DNA of 44,227 nucleotides, taken from NCBI GenBank assembly GCA_015486015.1, contig WFSL01000013.1:1-44227 (forward strand), read 5' to 3'. Under the pieces are notes generated by a model. That model did not search any database and was not told the DNA's origin. It saw only the letters and a list, made by a program, of their open reading frames with translations. The stretch's first letter is position 1. Every line of letters begins with the position of its first letter. Shown here one piece after another: positions 16,715 through 25,263 of the stretch. Both the position numbers and the translations under genes were made by a program. This DNA is from Aquificota bacterium. GTDB taxonomy: Bacteria > Thermosulfidibacterota > Thermosulfidibacteria > Thermosulfidibacterales > B14-G1.

Positions 16715-17748
16715 TGTTGCTCCGCCTTTTCCCCTTCAGGCTCCTGTACCCCCAATTGCCTTTTGATTTCCCCTTGGATCTCACTCATTATCTTTGGGTT
16801 TGCCCTGAGGAACTCTCTCACGTTTTCTCTCCCCTGTCCAAGTCTCATGTCACCATAGGAGAACCAGGCCCCGCTTTTTTGTATGATCCCCCTTTCCAAG
16901 GCCATATCCAGTATGCATCCCTCCTTGGATATTCCCTGCCCATAGAGGATCTCCAACTCTACATCCTTGAAGGGGGGAGCCAGCTTGTTCTTCACCACCC
17001 TTACCTTTGTTCTATTGCCTACGGTATTTCCCTCCCTGTCCTTGATAGAGGCTATTCGCCTTATGTCGAGTCTTATGGAAGCGTAAAATTTCAAGGCCAT
17101 CCCGCCTGTGGTGGTCTCTGTAGGACCTCCAAAGCCGAACGTGGAAATCTTTTGGCGCACCTGGTTTATGAATATCAGGGCCGTCTGGGACTTGCTAACC
17201 GCTCCGGTGAGTTTCCTCAGGGCCTGGGACATGAGTCTGGCCTGGAGTCCCACATGGCTATCCCCCATGTCTCCTTCCAACTCTGCCTTCGGTACCAAGG
17301 CGGCTACAGAATCAATGACCACCACATCCACGGCGCCGCTTCTTACCAGCGTTTCAGCTATCTCTAATGCCTGTTCTCCAGTATCGGGCTGTGAGATGAG
17401 GAGCTCCTCCGTTTTTACCCCAAGGTGTTTGGCATATACAGGGTCGAGGGCATGCTCAGCATCTATAAACGCTGCAACGCCTCCATCCTTTTGTGCCTCG
17501 GCTACCACATGGAGAGCAAGCGTAGTTTTTCCGGAGGCCTCGGGGCCATAAATCTCTGTGATCCTTCCCCTGGGTATGCCTCCAACACCTAAGGCCAAGT
17601 CAAGGGGGAAGGCCCCGGTGGAAATCACCTTCACATCGAGGAGCCCCCCTTTTGCCCCTAAGCGCATAATAGAGCCCTTTCCAAATTCCCTCTCTATCTG
17701 GGCAATGGCCCCTTCGACGGCCTTTTCCCTTTCCTTTGAGATGGGCAT
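16711..17748 (-). CDS. recA: Recombinase RecA
   Basis: This 345-residue RecA has Walker A GPEASGKT (68-75), the Walker B segment [21 protein letters not shown], loop L1 with [19 protein letters not shown], the INQVR switch and L2 [19 protein letters not shown]. The C-terminus ends in an acidic/glutamine tail. It drives homologous strand exchange and SOS induction. A strong ribosome site (AGGGGGAGG) precedes the ATG. I found no clear LexA box of either the CTGT-type or GAAC-type upstream. It is followed directly by pilT and alaS; recX is absent from its usual place. Confidence 0.98.
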   Translation of the reverse strand: MPISKEREKAVEGAIAQIEREFGKGSIMRLGAKGGLLDVKVISTGAFPLDLALGVGGIPRGRITEIYGPEASGKTTLALHVVAEAQKDGGVAAFIDAEHALDPVYAKHLGVKTEELLISQPDTGEQALEIAETLVRSGAVDVVVIDSVAALVPKAELEGDMGDSHVGLQARLMSQALRKLTGAVSKSQTALIFINQVRQKISTFGFGGPTETTTGGMALKFYASIRLDIRRIASIKDREGNTVGNRTKVRVVKNKLAPPFKDVELEILYGQGISKEGCILDMALERGIIQKSGAWFSYGDMRLGQGRENVREFLRANPKIMSEIQGEIKRQLGVQEPEGEKAEQQ

Positions 17749-17778
17749 TATCCTCCCCCTAATAAACTTTATAAAATA

Positions 17779-17807
17779 AGATTACCACAGGGTTTAATTC
17801 GACGCAA
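17779..17807 (-). promoter_or_regulatory. Candidate recA promoter
   Basis: On the minus strand TTGCGT (17807-17802) is separated by 17 bases from TAATCT (17784-17779), about 30 bases before the recA ATG. It is a moderate match to sigma70 consensus. Transcription from the upstream zinc-ribbon gene could also read into recA. Confidence 0.42.
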
Positions 17808-17831
17808 CCAGATTGTTAAATGCTTGGTGCT

Positions 17832-18320
17832 CTATCTCTTCCATAGTACCCTGACAAACTTCTCTCCCTCGTTGTAAGCGAAGTTTAGCTCGCCTTTATG
17901 GGCAGAGTTCACCTTTTCCCCAATACGCCGGGCCAAGTGAGGGTAAGTCACGTAGATGGTAACACCCCTTTCATCCTCATCTACCATCATGATCCTCTGG
18001 AGAGGTCTTAGGGCCTTGGTGTCCTCTTCTTCGTTCCTCACAAGATTCATGATTTCCTCTTTATGTTCAACAAAATAAGGTCCTTCCAGCCTTGCAATGC
18101 CTCCTGGGTATTTGTCTTCTATCCTCTTGCAGGCAGGGCAAAGTTCCCTATTCGCTTCTTTCTCAGGGTCGCCATTCCAGGTCCACCTGCCGTTCTTAAA
18201 CATAGCACCGCACTTGGCGCAAACAGTGGGTTCTGGGTATTTTCTGTATTCATAATAAGGTGTCCCGGGGTCATCTCCACCGTACTCCTTCCTTGTTGCT
18301 GCATGAATGGGTCTACCCAT
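17832..18320 (-). CDS. BCAM0308-like zinc-ribbon protein, function unknown
   Basis: This 162-residue soluble protein has two cysteine pairs, CAKC (34-37) and CPAC near residue 82, which likely bind one zinc. Between them is the FKNGRWTW segment, and downstream a KYPGGIARLEGPYFVEHKEEI block. The C-terminal half (about 95-160) reads as a separate alpha/beta domain with a VTIYVTYPHLARRIG core. The arrangement resembles the uncharacterised BCAM0308 family and, more distantly, the zinc-binding part of NMD3-like ribosome-export factors. Family name is from memory. It sits 83 bases upstream of recA on the same strand and diverges from the response-regulator gene. Confidence 0.72.
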   Translation of the reverse strand: MGRPIHAATRKEYGGDDPGTPYYEYRKYPEPTVCAKCGAMFKNGRWTWNGDPEKEANRELCPACKRIEDKYPGGIARLEGPYFVEHKEEIMNLVRNEEEDTKALRPLQRIMMVDEDERGVTIYVTYPHLARRIGEKVNSAHKGELNFAYNEGEKFVRVLWKR

Positions 18321-18474
18321 GTGCTCCTCCCTCGCTCGATTTGATATTCTTATATAAAATCTAAGCCGTTCAGCGTGCTTTTCAATAAAGGGCCAATGGC
18401 GTGAATCATTAATTTATCCCATCTTGCCCTTCGGGGCTCACTTTCATAATGTTGAAGAGTTGGAAGAGGGAGGG

Positions 18475-18846
18475 ATGGATCTTAAGAAGACTATATTAGT
18501 GGTGGATGATGAGGTGTTCATTCTGGATATCCTCCAGGACTTCTTGAGTCGGAAGGGTTTTGTGGTGCTCACTGCATCTGCTGGAAAGGAGGCTATCGAA
18601 GTGGCGTCAGGCGTTGGGAGGGGGATTGACCTTGCCATTGTGGACGTCAAGCTACCAGACATGAGAGGCATGGCGTTGGCGCAGGAACTCCATGCCTGTT
18701 GTCCGGGCATCAGGGTCTTTCTGAGCACTGGAAACCCTGGGGAGGTAGAACTAGGAGAGAAGGGTGGGCTACCCATCTGCGGAGTGTTAGAAAAGCCCTT
18801 CTCTCTGATGAGTTTACTGCTCAAGATTCAAGATGCCTTCCAGTGA
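18475..18846 (+). CDS. Single-domain response regulator (CheY-like receiver)
   Basis: This 123-residue receiver domain has no output domain. The acidic pair is Asp11-Asp12 in ILVVDDE, the phospho-acceptor is Asp57 in LAIVDVKLP, the switch Ser/Thr is in FLSTGNP (84-85), and the conserved Lys107 is in LEKPF. It would relay phosphate to a partner protein or act by binding. No histidine kinase is adjacent. I choose ATG 18475 after AGAGGGAGGG; the longer frame from 18424 adds an atypical N-terminus. It overlaps the DUF523 gene by 14 bases. Confidence 0.87.
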   Translation: MDLKKTILVVDDEVFILDILQDFLSRKGFVVLTASAGKEAIEVASGVGRGIDLAIVDVKLPDMRGMALAQELHACCPGIRVFLSTGNPGEVELGEKGGLPICGVLEKPFSLMSLLLKIQDAFQ

Positions 18847-19294
18847 AAAGACTTACTGCTTCATCAGCGCTTGCCTGCTGGGCGTAGGGTGCCGATACGA
18901 TGGGGGTCATAGGGCACTGGACTCTGTTATCCTTAATAGACTGATGAAGAAGTATCTTCTCCTCCCCATCTGCCCGGAGCAACTTGGGGGATTTCCCACT
19001 CCTCGTCCACCTGCCCAGTTTGTTGGGGGCACTGGGGAGGAACTCTTGCGGGGAGAGGCTAAAATAGTGGATGAAACCGGATCAGAGGTTACTGAGCGTT
19101 ATATGAGGAGTGTGGAAGAGACCCTGAAGTTGGCCAACATATTCGGGGTCACCATGGCTATCCTTAAAGAGAAGAGTCCCGCTTGCGGTGTGCACCTTGT
19201 TTATAGGGATGGAAGGACTGTTCATGGCGAGGGCGTTGTCACAGCAGCCCTAAGGGATAGGGGAATTGTGGTGATCTCAGAGGTAGACCTTTGA
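18833..19294 (+). CDS. DUF523 family protein
   Basis: This 153-residue protein has the family's conserved cysteines: ISACLLGVGCRYDGG near the N-terminus, PICPEQLGGFPTPRPPAQ in the middle, and KEKSPACGVHLVYRDG further on. The cysteine pattern suggests a metal or iron-sulfur centre, which is inference. DUF523 has no assigned reaction. Its start lies within the response-regulator gene and its stop within the rhomboid start (TTGA), so the three genes should be translated together. Confidence 0.88.
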   Translation: MPSSEKTYCFISACLLGVGCRYDGGHRALDSVILNRLMKKYLLLPICPEQLGGFPTPRPPAQFVGGTGEELLRGEAKIVDETGSEVTERYMRSVEETLKLANIFGVTMAILKEKSPACGVHLVYRDGRTVHGEGVVTAALRDRGIVVISEVDL

Positions 19295-20040
19295 TACCCC
19301 TTAAAGACGAAAACCCCACGGAGGCCTTCCCCTATGTGACCATAGGGCTCATTGTGATCAATGCGTTGGTCTTCTTCGTTGTGGGCCCCATGTTGGGCTC
19401 AAAGATCGAACTATTAGTCTTCTATCATGGTACACCTGTCTTGATGAAGGGGAGTCATGCTATGGCCTTTGTGTATGGCGCCATTCCATATGAATTGTTA
19501 CACGGTGTGGAGCTTACCCCCAAGTATCCCTTTCCCATACCCCTTACCCTTCTCACCTGCATGTTCCTTCATGGGGGCATCTTCCACTTGGCAGGGAACA
19601 TGCTTTTCCTATGGATCTTTGGGAACAACGTGGAGGATGAATTGGGCCATGGGCGGTTCCTTCTCTTCTATCTTCTCTGCGGGGTGATAGCCACCTTTGC
19701 TCATGCCCTCACTGCCCCCTCCTCGCGGGTCCCCATGATCGGGGCGAGCGGGGCTATTTCAGGTGCCCTTGGGGCTTACATGATTAGGTATCCCTGGGCC
19801 AAGATAAAGACGCTGATCTTTCTCTTTTTCTTCATCACGATCATAGATGTCCCTGCCTTTGTCTTTATAGGATTCTGGTTTATCATCCAGTTCATCAATG
19901 GTACGGCGGCCCTGGGGATGGGCAATCCTGGTGGGGTGGCATGGTTTGCCCACATCGGGGGGTTCATGGCAGGTATCTTGCTGTTCAGGCTCTTTCCCAA
20001 AAGGAAGAAGAGGGTCCGCATTTCTTATCACATAGAGTAA
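19291..20040 (+). CDS. Rhomboid-family intramembrane serine protease
   Basis: This 249-residue membrane protein has six or so hydrophobic segments. The catalytic serine is in the GASGAISG loop (GxSG), the histidine in FAHIGGFMAG, and the oxyanion-supporting H-x-x-x-N in FHLAGNMLFLW. All active-site residues are intact, so proteolytic activity is expected. The substrate is unknown. The start is a TTG overlapping the DUF523 stop; the protein then begins MIPLKDENPT, typical for this bacterial rhomboid group. The tail is strongly basic (KRKKR), consistent with a cytoplasmic C-terminus. Confidence 0.93.
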   Translation: MIPLKDENPTEAFPYVTIGLIVINALVFFVVGPMLGSKIELLVFYHGTPVLMKGSHAMAFVYGAIPYELLHGVELTPKYPFPIPLTLLTCMFLHGGIFHLAGNMLFLWIFGNNVEDELGHGRFLLFYLLCGVIATFAHALTAPSSRVPMIGASGAISGALGAYMIRYPWAKIKTLIFLFFFITIIDVPAFVFIGFWFIIQFINGTAALGMGNPGGVAWFAHIGGFMAGILLFRLFPKRKKRVRISYHIE

Positions 20041-20090
20041 ACAAGCTCCGTTTGATTTTTGATGCTTGATTAAGTGTGACCAAAAAGGCT

Positions 20091-20119
20091 TTGACCTTAA
20101 GAGATAAAAACTTTATAAT
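20091..20119 (+). promoter_or_regulatory. Strong promoter of the acyl-CoA / B12 gene group
   Basis: TTGACC (20091-20096), 17 bases, and a perfect TATAAT (20114-20119) make one of the best promoter matches in the window. It leaves about 60 bases of leader before the acyl-CoA dehydrogenase ATG. I recognise no cobalamin riboswitch or clear operator in 20041-20184. Confidence 0.72.
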
Positions 20120-20184
20120 ATCAACAAAAGGATTGGCAGGACGATTATATGCGACCTTACCACGGGTGAGGGAGGAGGAGTTAA

Positions 20185-21330
20185 ATGAACTTTGAGCTTC
20201 AGGAAGAGCATAGGCTTTTAGTGGATATGGTACGCAACTTTGCAGATAAGGAGCTGGTCCCAGCGGCAGCAGAGCTGGATATCCAGGAAAGGTTTCCGGA
20301 AGAGAACCTCAAGAAGATGGCAGAGTTAGGCCTTATGGCTATGACGGTGCCTGAGGAGTATGGTGGATCTGGCATGGACAACGTCTCCTTTGCCTTGGCA
20401 ATGATGGAAGTAGGTCGGGCATGTGCCTCTACTGCTGTTACCATGTCTGTTACCAACATGGTGGCAGAGGGGATTTATAGGTTTGGCACGGAAGAGCAGA
20501 AGAGGAAGTATATCCCTCCTATTGCCAGCGGCGAGTATGCAGCCGCCAGCTTCGCCTTGACAGAGCCCTGGGCTGGTTCAGATGCTGGGGCTATCAAGAC
20601 CACTGCTGTAAGGGATGGGGATTACTATGTTATAAACGGGGAGAAGATATTCATCACCTCTGGAGCATATGCGGGGGTGATGATGGTGGCGGTGGTGACT
20701 GACAAGAGCAAGGGGAAGCACGGCATATCTGTGCTCCTGGTGGAACAGGGCACACCGGGTCTCACCATAGGCAAGGCCGAAGAGAAGATGGGCCAGAGAG
20801 GGTCCAACACGGTTTCGCTTGTCTTTGAGGACTGCAGGGTCCCTGCTGAGAACCTTTTGGGCCAGGAGGGTGACGGTTTCAAGATCATGCTGGCCGATTT
20901 AGACGGGGGTCGCATTGGCATTGGCTCTATGGCCTGTGGGGTTATGAGGGCCTGCTTAGAGGAGTCCATTAAGTACTCCAAGGGGAGGGTCCAGTTCGGG
21001 AGGCCCATTAGCCAATTTCAGGCTATTCAATGGATGATAGCTGACATGGCCACGGATTTGGAGGCAGCAGAAAACATGGTGTTAAGGGCAGCTTGGCTCA
21101 AAGACCAAGGGGTGCGCTTCACCAAGGCTGCCAGCATGGCAAAGCTCTTTGCCACAGAGGCAGCCAATCGGGCTGCCTATAAGGCTGTCCAGATTCATGG
21201 GGGCTACGGATATACCAGAGAATTTCCCGTGGAGCGCTTTTACAGGGACATAAGGGTTACAACCCTCTATGAGGGGACCTCGGAGATTCAGAGGATAGTG
21301 ATTGCCAGGAACATATTGGGAAGGCTATGA
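20185..21330 (+). CDS. Acyl-CoA dehydrogenase (short-chain type)
   Basis: This 381-residue FAD flavoprotein has the three-domain ACAD architecture. The FAD/substrate-binding strand region is AASFALTEPWAGSDAGAIKTTA, the C-terminal signature is QIHGGYGYTREFPVERFYRD, and the catalytic base is Glu363 in LYEGTSEIQR, the position used by butyryl- and short-chain-type enzymes rather than isovaleryl-CoA dehydrogenase. It would oxidise a saturated acyl-CoA to the 2-enoyl-CoA and pass electrons to ETF, which is not encoded here. It is the first gene of the B12-dependent mutase operon, preceded by GGAGGAGG, and overlaps cobO by 4 bases. Substrate could be butyryl-, isobutyryl- or another short acyl-CoA. 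Confidence 0.93.
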   Translation: MNFELQEEHRLLVDMVRNFADKELVPAAAELDIQERFPEENLKKMAELGLMAMTVPEEYGGSGMDNVSFALAMMEVGRACASTAVTMSVTNMVAEGIYRFGTEEQKRKYIPPIASGEYAAASFALTEPWAGSDAGAIKTTAVRDGDYYVINGEKIFITSGAYAGVMMVAVVTDKSKGKHGISVLLVEQGTPGLTIGKAEEKMGQRGSNTVSLVFEDCRVPAENLLGQEGDGFKIMLADLDGGRIGIGSMACGVMRACLEESIKYSKGRVQFGRPISQFQAIQWMIADMATDLEAAENMVLRAAWLKDQGVRFTKAASMAKLFATEAANRAAYKAVQIHGGYGYTREFPVERFYRDIRVTTLYEGTSEIQRIVIARNILGRL

Positions 21331-21869
21331 TGGCCAAGAAATTGAAAGAGGGGTATGTCCAGATATACACAGGTGATGGAAAGGGTAAGACCACAGCTGC
21401 CCTGGGACTTGCGTTTCGGGCTGTAGGCCATGGATACAGGGTTTTCATGATCCAATTCATGAAGGGGTGCATTGAATATGGGGAATTAGAAACGGCCCGC
21501 AGGCTTGCGCCATACATCACCATTGTCCAGATGGGCAGGGATACCTTTGTAAATCGGGAAAACCCTGATCCGGTGGACAAAGAGTGGGCTCAGAAGGGTC
21601 TGGACTTGGCGAGGGAGATCATAAGGAGGAACGATGTAGACATCCTTATCTTGGACGAGATCAACGTAGCTGTGGATTATGGATTGATTGGTCTGGATGA
21701 AGTGATAAGCCTTATGGAAGAGAGGCCCAAGGACATGGAGCTGATCATGACAGGGCGTTATGCCCACCCTGAGTTGATGAAGAGGGCACATCTGGTGACA
21801 GAGATGGTGGAGATAAAGCACTACTACTCTCTATTGGGGGTAGATGCGAGGGAGGGCATAGAGAGGTGA
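21327..21869 (+). CDS. cobO: Corrinoid adenosyltransferase (CobO/CobA family)
   Basis: This 180-residue P-loop protein (GDGKGKTT, residues 16-23) transfers adenosyl from ATP to cob(I)alamin, making the coenzyme the neighbouring mutase needs. Other family blocks: FMIQFMKG, DILILDEINVAVDYGLI, and MTGRYAHPELMKRAHLVTEM. No other cobalamin synthesis gene is nearby, so it looks dedicated to cofactor supply or repair for the mutase. ATG 21327 overlaps the dehydrogenase stop; ATG 21330 is the alternative. Confidence 0.94.
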   Translation: MMAKKLKEGYVQIYTGDGKGKTTAALGLAFRAVGHGYRVFMIQFMKGCIEYGELETARRLAPYITIVQMGRDTFVNRENPDPVDKEWAQKGLDLAREIIRRNDVDILILDEINVAVDYGLIGLDEVISLMEERPKDMELIMTGRYAHPELMKRAHLVTEMVEIKHYYSLLGVDAREGIER

Positions 21870-21884
21870 AAGGAGGTACAAGTA

Positions 21885-23600
21885 ATGGCTGTTGAAACTA
21901 AGACAAAAGGTGGGATCTTTGAAGAAGAGAAACTGGAGGAGGTGAGTGAGGCCCAGCGTGAATGGGAGGAGGGGCCGCTGAAAAAGGAGGTGGCGAGGCA
22001 CCCTGAGAGAAAGGATAGATTCAGTACTATTTCTGATTTAGAGATAAAGCGATTGTACACCCCCAGGGACATTCCGGACTTCGACTATATGAAGGACCTA
22101 AACTTCCCTGGATGTTATCCTTATACCAGAGGTGTACATACCACCATGTACAGGGGGCGCTTGTGGACTATGCGCCAATTTGCTGGTTTTGGAACCCCTG
22201 AGCAGACCAACGAGCGTTACAAGTATCTCCTCTCTATAGGTCAGACGGGGCTTTCCATGGCATTTGATTTTCCTACCCTGTATGGGAGGGACTCGGACGA
22301 TCCCATGTCCAGAGGTGAAGTGGGCAAGTGTGGTGTGGCTGTAGACACCTTGAGAGACTTTGAGATCATCTTTGAAGGTATCCCTATGGATAAGGTCACC
22401 ACTTCCATGACCATCAATCCCCCTGCCATAGTGCTGCTGGCCATGTACATCGTGGCGGCCGAGAAGCAGGGTGTCTCACAGGACAAGATCGGGGGCACAG
22501 TCCAGAATGATATGCTTAAGGAGTTTATTGCGCAGAAGACTTGGATATATCCACCACTTCCCAGTCTCAGGTTGGTGAGGGACATTGTGGTTTACTGTAC
22601 CCATCATGTTCCCAAATGGAACACTATTTCTATCTCAGGTTACCATATTAGAGAGGCGGGATCCACAGCAGTGCAAGAGCTGGCTTTCACCATAGCCGAT
22701 GGTATAGAATATGTGAAGATGGGTATTGAAGCCGGCTTAGATGTGGATGCCTTCGCTCCTCGGTACTCCTTTTTCTTCGACAGCCATATGGACTTCTTTG
22801 AAGAGATTGCAAAGATGAGAGCTGCCAGGCGCATGTGGGCCAGGATCATGAGAGAGAAGTTTGGGGCCAAGAATCCAAGATCGTGGTGGATGCGGTTTCA
22901 TACCCAGACGGCGGGTTGTTCTCTCACCGCTCAACAGCCCCTGAACAACATTGTAAGAACCGCTATTGAGGCTTTGGCAGCGGTGTTGGGTGGTACACAG
23001 TCTCTACACACCAACTCCATGGACGAGACATGGGCCTTGCCCACGGAAGAGGCCGTCACTGTAGCTTTGAGGACCCAACAGATCATCGCCTATGAGACAG
23101 GTGTAGCCAACACCATAGATCCTCTTGGGGGTTCCTACTTCATAGAGGCTCTCACCAATGAGATGGAAGAGAAGGCTTGGGAATACATCAATAAGATAGA
23201 GGATCTGGGTGGGATCATACCCGCCATAGATGCGGGGTACCCCCAAAAGGAGATTACCGAGGCCGCCTTCCGCTATCAGCAGCAGTTGGAGGCTAAGGAG
23301 AAGCTGATTGTGGGGGTTAATGAGTATATCATGCCTGGTGAAGAGCTGCCCATTGAGATTCTGAAGGTAGACCCCGAGGTAGAGCGGGTCCAGTTTGAGC
23401 GCTTGGATGAGGTAAAAAAGAGGCGCAGCAGTGAGAGGGTGAAGAGTCTTCTGGATGATCTCCGAGATGCTGCTGCGGACGAGAAAGAAAACCTGATGCC
23501 TATCATCATTGATCTGGTAAGGGAGTACGCCACCATTGGGGAGATCATGGGGGCTATGAAGGAGGTGTTTGGGGAGTATAGGGATCCCGGTTATTTCTGA
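21885..23600 (+). CDS. B12-dependent acyl-CoA mutase large subunit, isobutyryl-CoA-mutase type
   Basis: This 571-residue TIM-barrel substrate subunit lacks the C-terminal B12 domain, which is encoded separately at 25264-25683. Family blocks: [70 protein letters not shown] and [13 protein letters not shown]. Most copies are labelled methylmalonyl-CoA mutase. However, the residues that bind the methylmalonyl carboxylate (Tyr89 and Arg207 in the P. shermanii enzyme) are Phe99 and Gln217 here, with the same 118-residue spacing. Phe/Gln is the isobutyryl-CoA mutase (IcmA Phe80/Gln198) pair. I therefore infer interconversion of isobutyryl- and butyryl-CoA, or a related uncharged acyl group. A strong AAAGGAGG precedes the ATG. 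Confidence 0.9.
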   Translation: MAVETKTKGGIFEEEKLEEVSEAQREWEEGPLKKEVARHPERKDRFSTISDLEIKRLYTPRDIPDFDYMKDLNFPGCYPYTRGVHTTMYRGRLWTMRQFAGFGTPEQTNERYKYLLSIGQTGLSMAFDFPTLYGRDSDDPMSRGEVGKCGVAVDTLRDFEIIFEGIPMDKVTTSMTINPPAIVLLAMYIVAAEKQGVSQDKIGGTVQNDMLKEFIAQKTWIYPPLPSLRLVRDIVVYCTHHVPKWNTISISGYHIREAGSTAVQELAFTIADGIEYVKMGIEAGLDVDAFAPRYSFFFDSHMDFFEEIAKMRAARRMWARIMREKFGAKNPRSWWMRFHTQTAGCSLTAQQPLNNIVRTAIEALAAVLGGTQSLHTNSMDETWALPTEEAVTVALRTQQIIAYETGVANTIDPLGGSYFIEALTNEMEEKAWEYINKIEDLGGIIPAIDAGYPQKEITEAAFRYQQQLEAKEKLIVGVNEYIMPGEELPIEILKVDPEVERVQFERLDEVKKRRSSERVKSLLDDLRDAAADEKENLMPIIIDLVREYATIGEIMGAMKEVFGEYRDPGYF

Positions 23601-23612
23601 TAAGGAGGAGCC

Positions 23613-24428
23613 ATGGAGGAGAGACTCTTAAGCTTGCAGGAAGCCGTTTCCCGTTATGTCCATGACGGGGACGTGGTAGCTGTTGGGGGAGTGGGGAGGA
23701 ACCGATCCCCTATGGCCCTGGTAAGAGAGATCGTGCGTCAGGGTAAGAAAGACCTGCATATCGTCGGTAGGGAAAAGGGGATGGACTTTGATATGTTGAT
23801 AGGTGCGGGCTGTGTCCGTAAGGTGTCCTTTGCATTAGTGAGCCTGGAGGAATTTGGTTTGGCCATGAACTTTAGGCGTAAGGCCCAGGCAGGGGATATA
23901 GAGTTGGATGAGCATGCCTGTAACTCGGTGATTACATCCATCAGGGCTGCTGCTATGGGGCTTCCGTTTCTCCCAGTAAAGGGGATGTTTGGCTCCGACG
24001 TTTTCAGGGTTAGCAAAAGCCTCACAGAAATCACCTGCCCCTTTACAGGAGAAAGGCTGGCAGCGGTAAGGGCTATAAAACCCGATGTCACCATAATACA
24101 TGCCCATCAGGCAGACAAGTTTGGTAATGTACGCATCCAGGGATCCCCCTTTGAGGATGCCCTCAAGGCCCGTGCAGCTGACAGGACCATTGTCACCGTT
24201 GAGGAGATCATAGAGCATGAGGAAATCAGGGCTAATCCTCATCTCACCACCATACCTTATATCTATGTAACCGCCGTGGTCCATGTGCCTCAGGGGGCAT
24301 GGCCTGCCTCATGCGATGGTTACTATGAGAGCGACAGGGAACATGTGCAGGAATACGCCAGCTCTACAAAGACCCCCGAGGGATTCCAGGAGTATTTAGA
24401 AAAGTATGTATACAGTGGGAGGAGTTAA
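23613..24428 (+). CDS. CoA-transferase-like subunit A (GctA/IpdA family)
   Basis: This 271-residue alpha subunit belongs to the glutaconate CoA-transferase / IpdA family. Blocks: an N-terminal SLQEAVSRYVHDGDVVAVGG, then MLIGAGCVRKVSFALVSLEEFG, AAAMGLPFLPVKGMFGSD, and IIHAHQADKFGNVRIQG. The ELDEH segment (Asp99-Glu100) aligns by eye with the acidic motif of IpdA, the cholesterol-ring hydrolase subunit, in the region where I recall its conserved active-site Glu. It pairs with the next gene, 2 bases away. A CoA-transferase would activate a carboxylate for the mutase; a hydrolase would cleave a cyclic or beta-keto acyl-CoA. The family is clear, the reaction is not. Confidence 0.85.
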   Translation: MEERLLSLQEAVSRYVHDGDVVAVGGVGRNRSPMALVREIVRQGKKDLHIVGREKGMDFDMLIGAGCVRKVSFALVSLEEFGLAMNFRRKAQAGDIELDEHACNSVITSIRAAAMGLPFLPVKGMFGSDVFRVSKSLTEITCPFTGERLAAVRAIKPDVTIIHAHQADKFGNVRIQGSPFEDALKARAADRTIVTVEEIIEHEEIRANPHLTTIPYIYVTAVVHVPQGAWPASCDGYYESDREHVQEYASSTKTPEGFQEYLEKYVYSGRS

Positions 24429-24430
24429 AA

Positions 24431-25204
24431 ATGGCAGACTACTCCGTTGCAGAGCTTATGACTGTATGTCTGGCCAAGGAGATAAGGGACGGGGAGAGGG
24501 TGCTTCAAGGGCTCTATTCCCCTATGCCCATGATAGCTTGCCTCCTGGCCAAGAACTTTTATGCCCCTAATATGGTTTTCATAAATACGGCAGACACGAT
24601 AGATCCCCAACCCAGAGAGGTCCCATTTTCTACAGCGGGTCCTGCTCTTCAGGAGAACGCTGTAGCTTACATTCCCCTTTATCAGACGTTCGATCTGGCT
24701 CAGCAGGGGAAGCTGGACCTTATCTTCCTTGGTGCTGCCCAGGTGGACAAGTACGGAAACACTAACCTGAGCGTTATTGGCCCTTTTGAGAGCCCTAAAG
24801 TGAGGCTTCCAGCAGGGGCTGCTTCTGCGCATCTGTGTGCTATTATGGATACGGTAATCTGGGTGCCCAGGCACAATGCCCGGGTCCTGGTGGAGAAGGT
24901 AGACTTTATTACAGGGCAGGGATACCTCACTGGAGGCGACGCCAGAGAGAAGGCTGGTATCCCTAAGGGTGGGCCGAGGAAGGTGGTGACCAACCTATGT
25001 ATTATGGATTTTGAGCCTGAGAGCAAGGCAATGAGGCTGGTTTCAACCCACCCAGGGGTCACCATTGAGGAGGTGAAGGAGAACACTGGATTTGACCTCA
25101 TTATTCCAGAGAAGGTAGAAACAACAGAGCCTCCTACTCCCCAGGAGTTGGAGTTTATAAGGGAGATAGACCCTAAGAAGGTGAGGGAGCTGGAGTTTCA
25201 CTGA
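24431..25204 (+). CDS. CoA-transferase-like subunit B (GctB/IpdB family), catalytic Glu replaced
   Basis: This 257-residue beta subunit aligns with GctB along its length: [52 protein letters not shown]-like [15 protein letters not shown], and [17 protein letters not shown]. In Acidaminococcus GctB the catalytic Glu54 lies in YAPDCHIIVESG. Here the ungapped counterpart is [12 protein letters not shown], so the Glu position is Thr53. That substitution also occurs in IpdB-type proteins that hydrolyse C-C bonds instead of moving CoA. The alignment is from memory, so treat the CoA-transferase label with caution. It is co-transcribed with subunit A and followed by a 59-base gap with GGAGGGG before the mutase small subunit. 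Confidence 0.83.
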   Translation: MADYSVAELMTVCLAKEIRDGERVLQGLYSPMPMIACLLAKNFYAPNMVFINTADTIDPQPREVPFSTAGPALQENAVAYIPLYQTFDLAQQGKLDLIFLGAAQVDKYGNTNLSVIGPFESPKVRLPAGAASAHLCAIMDTVIWVPRHNARVLVEKVDFITGQGYLTGGDAREKAGIPKGGPRKVVTNLCIMDFEPESKAMRLVSTHPGVTIEEVKENTGFDLIIPEKVETTEPPTPQELEFIREIDPKKVRELEFH

Positions 25205-25263
25205 TTGCCAACCTCCGCACCATTGGAATAGAGGGCGGACAAAAGAGACGGTGGGAGGGGACG

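Noticed and set aside
17749-17831. SOS (LexA) box upstream of recA.
   Set aside because: No CTGT-N8-ACAG or GAAC-N4-GTTC palindrome is seen in the recA upstream region.
20041-20184. Cobalamin riboswitch upstream of the B12 mutase operon.
   Set aside because: The 144-base spacer is largely occupied by the promoter and ribosome site, and no B12-box-like sequence is seen.
21885-23600. Default label methylmalonyl-CoA mutase.
   Set aside because: The two substrate-carboxylate residues are Phe99 and Gln217 rather than Tyr and Arg; kept as an isobutyryl-CoA-mutase-type call.
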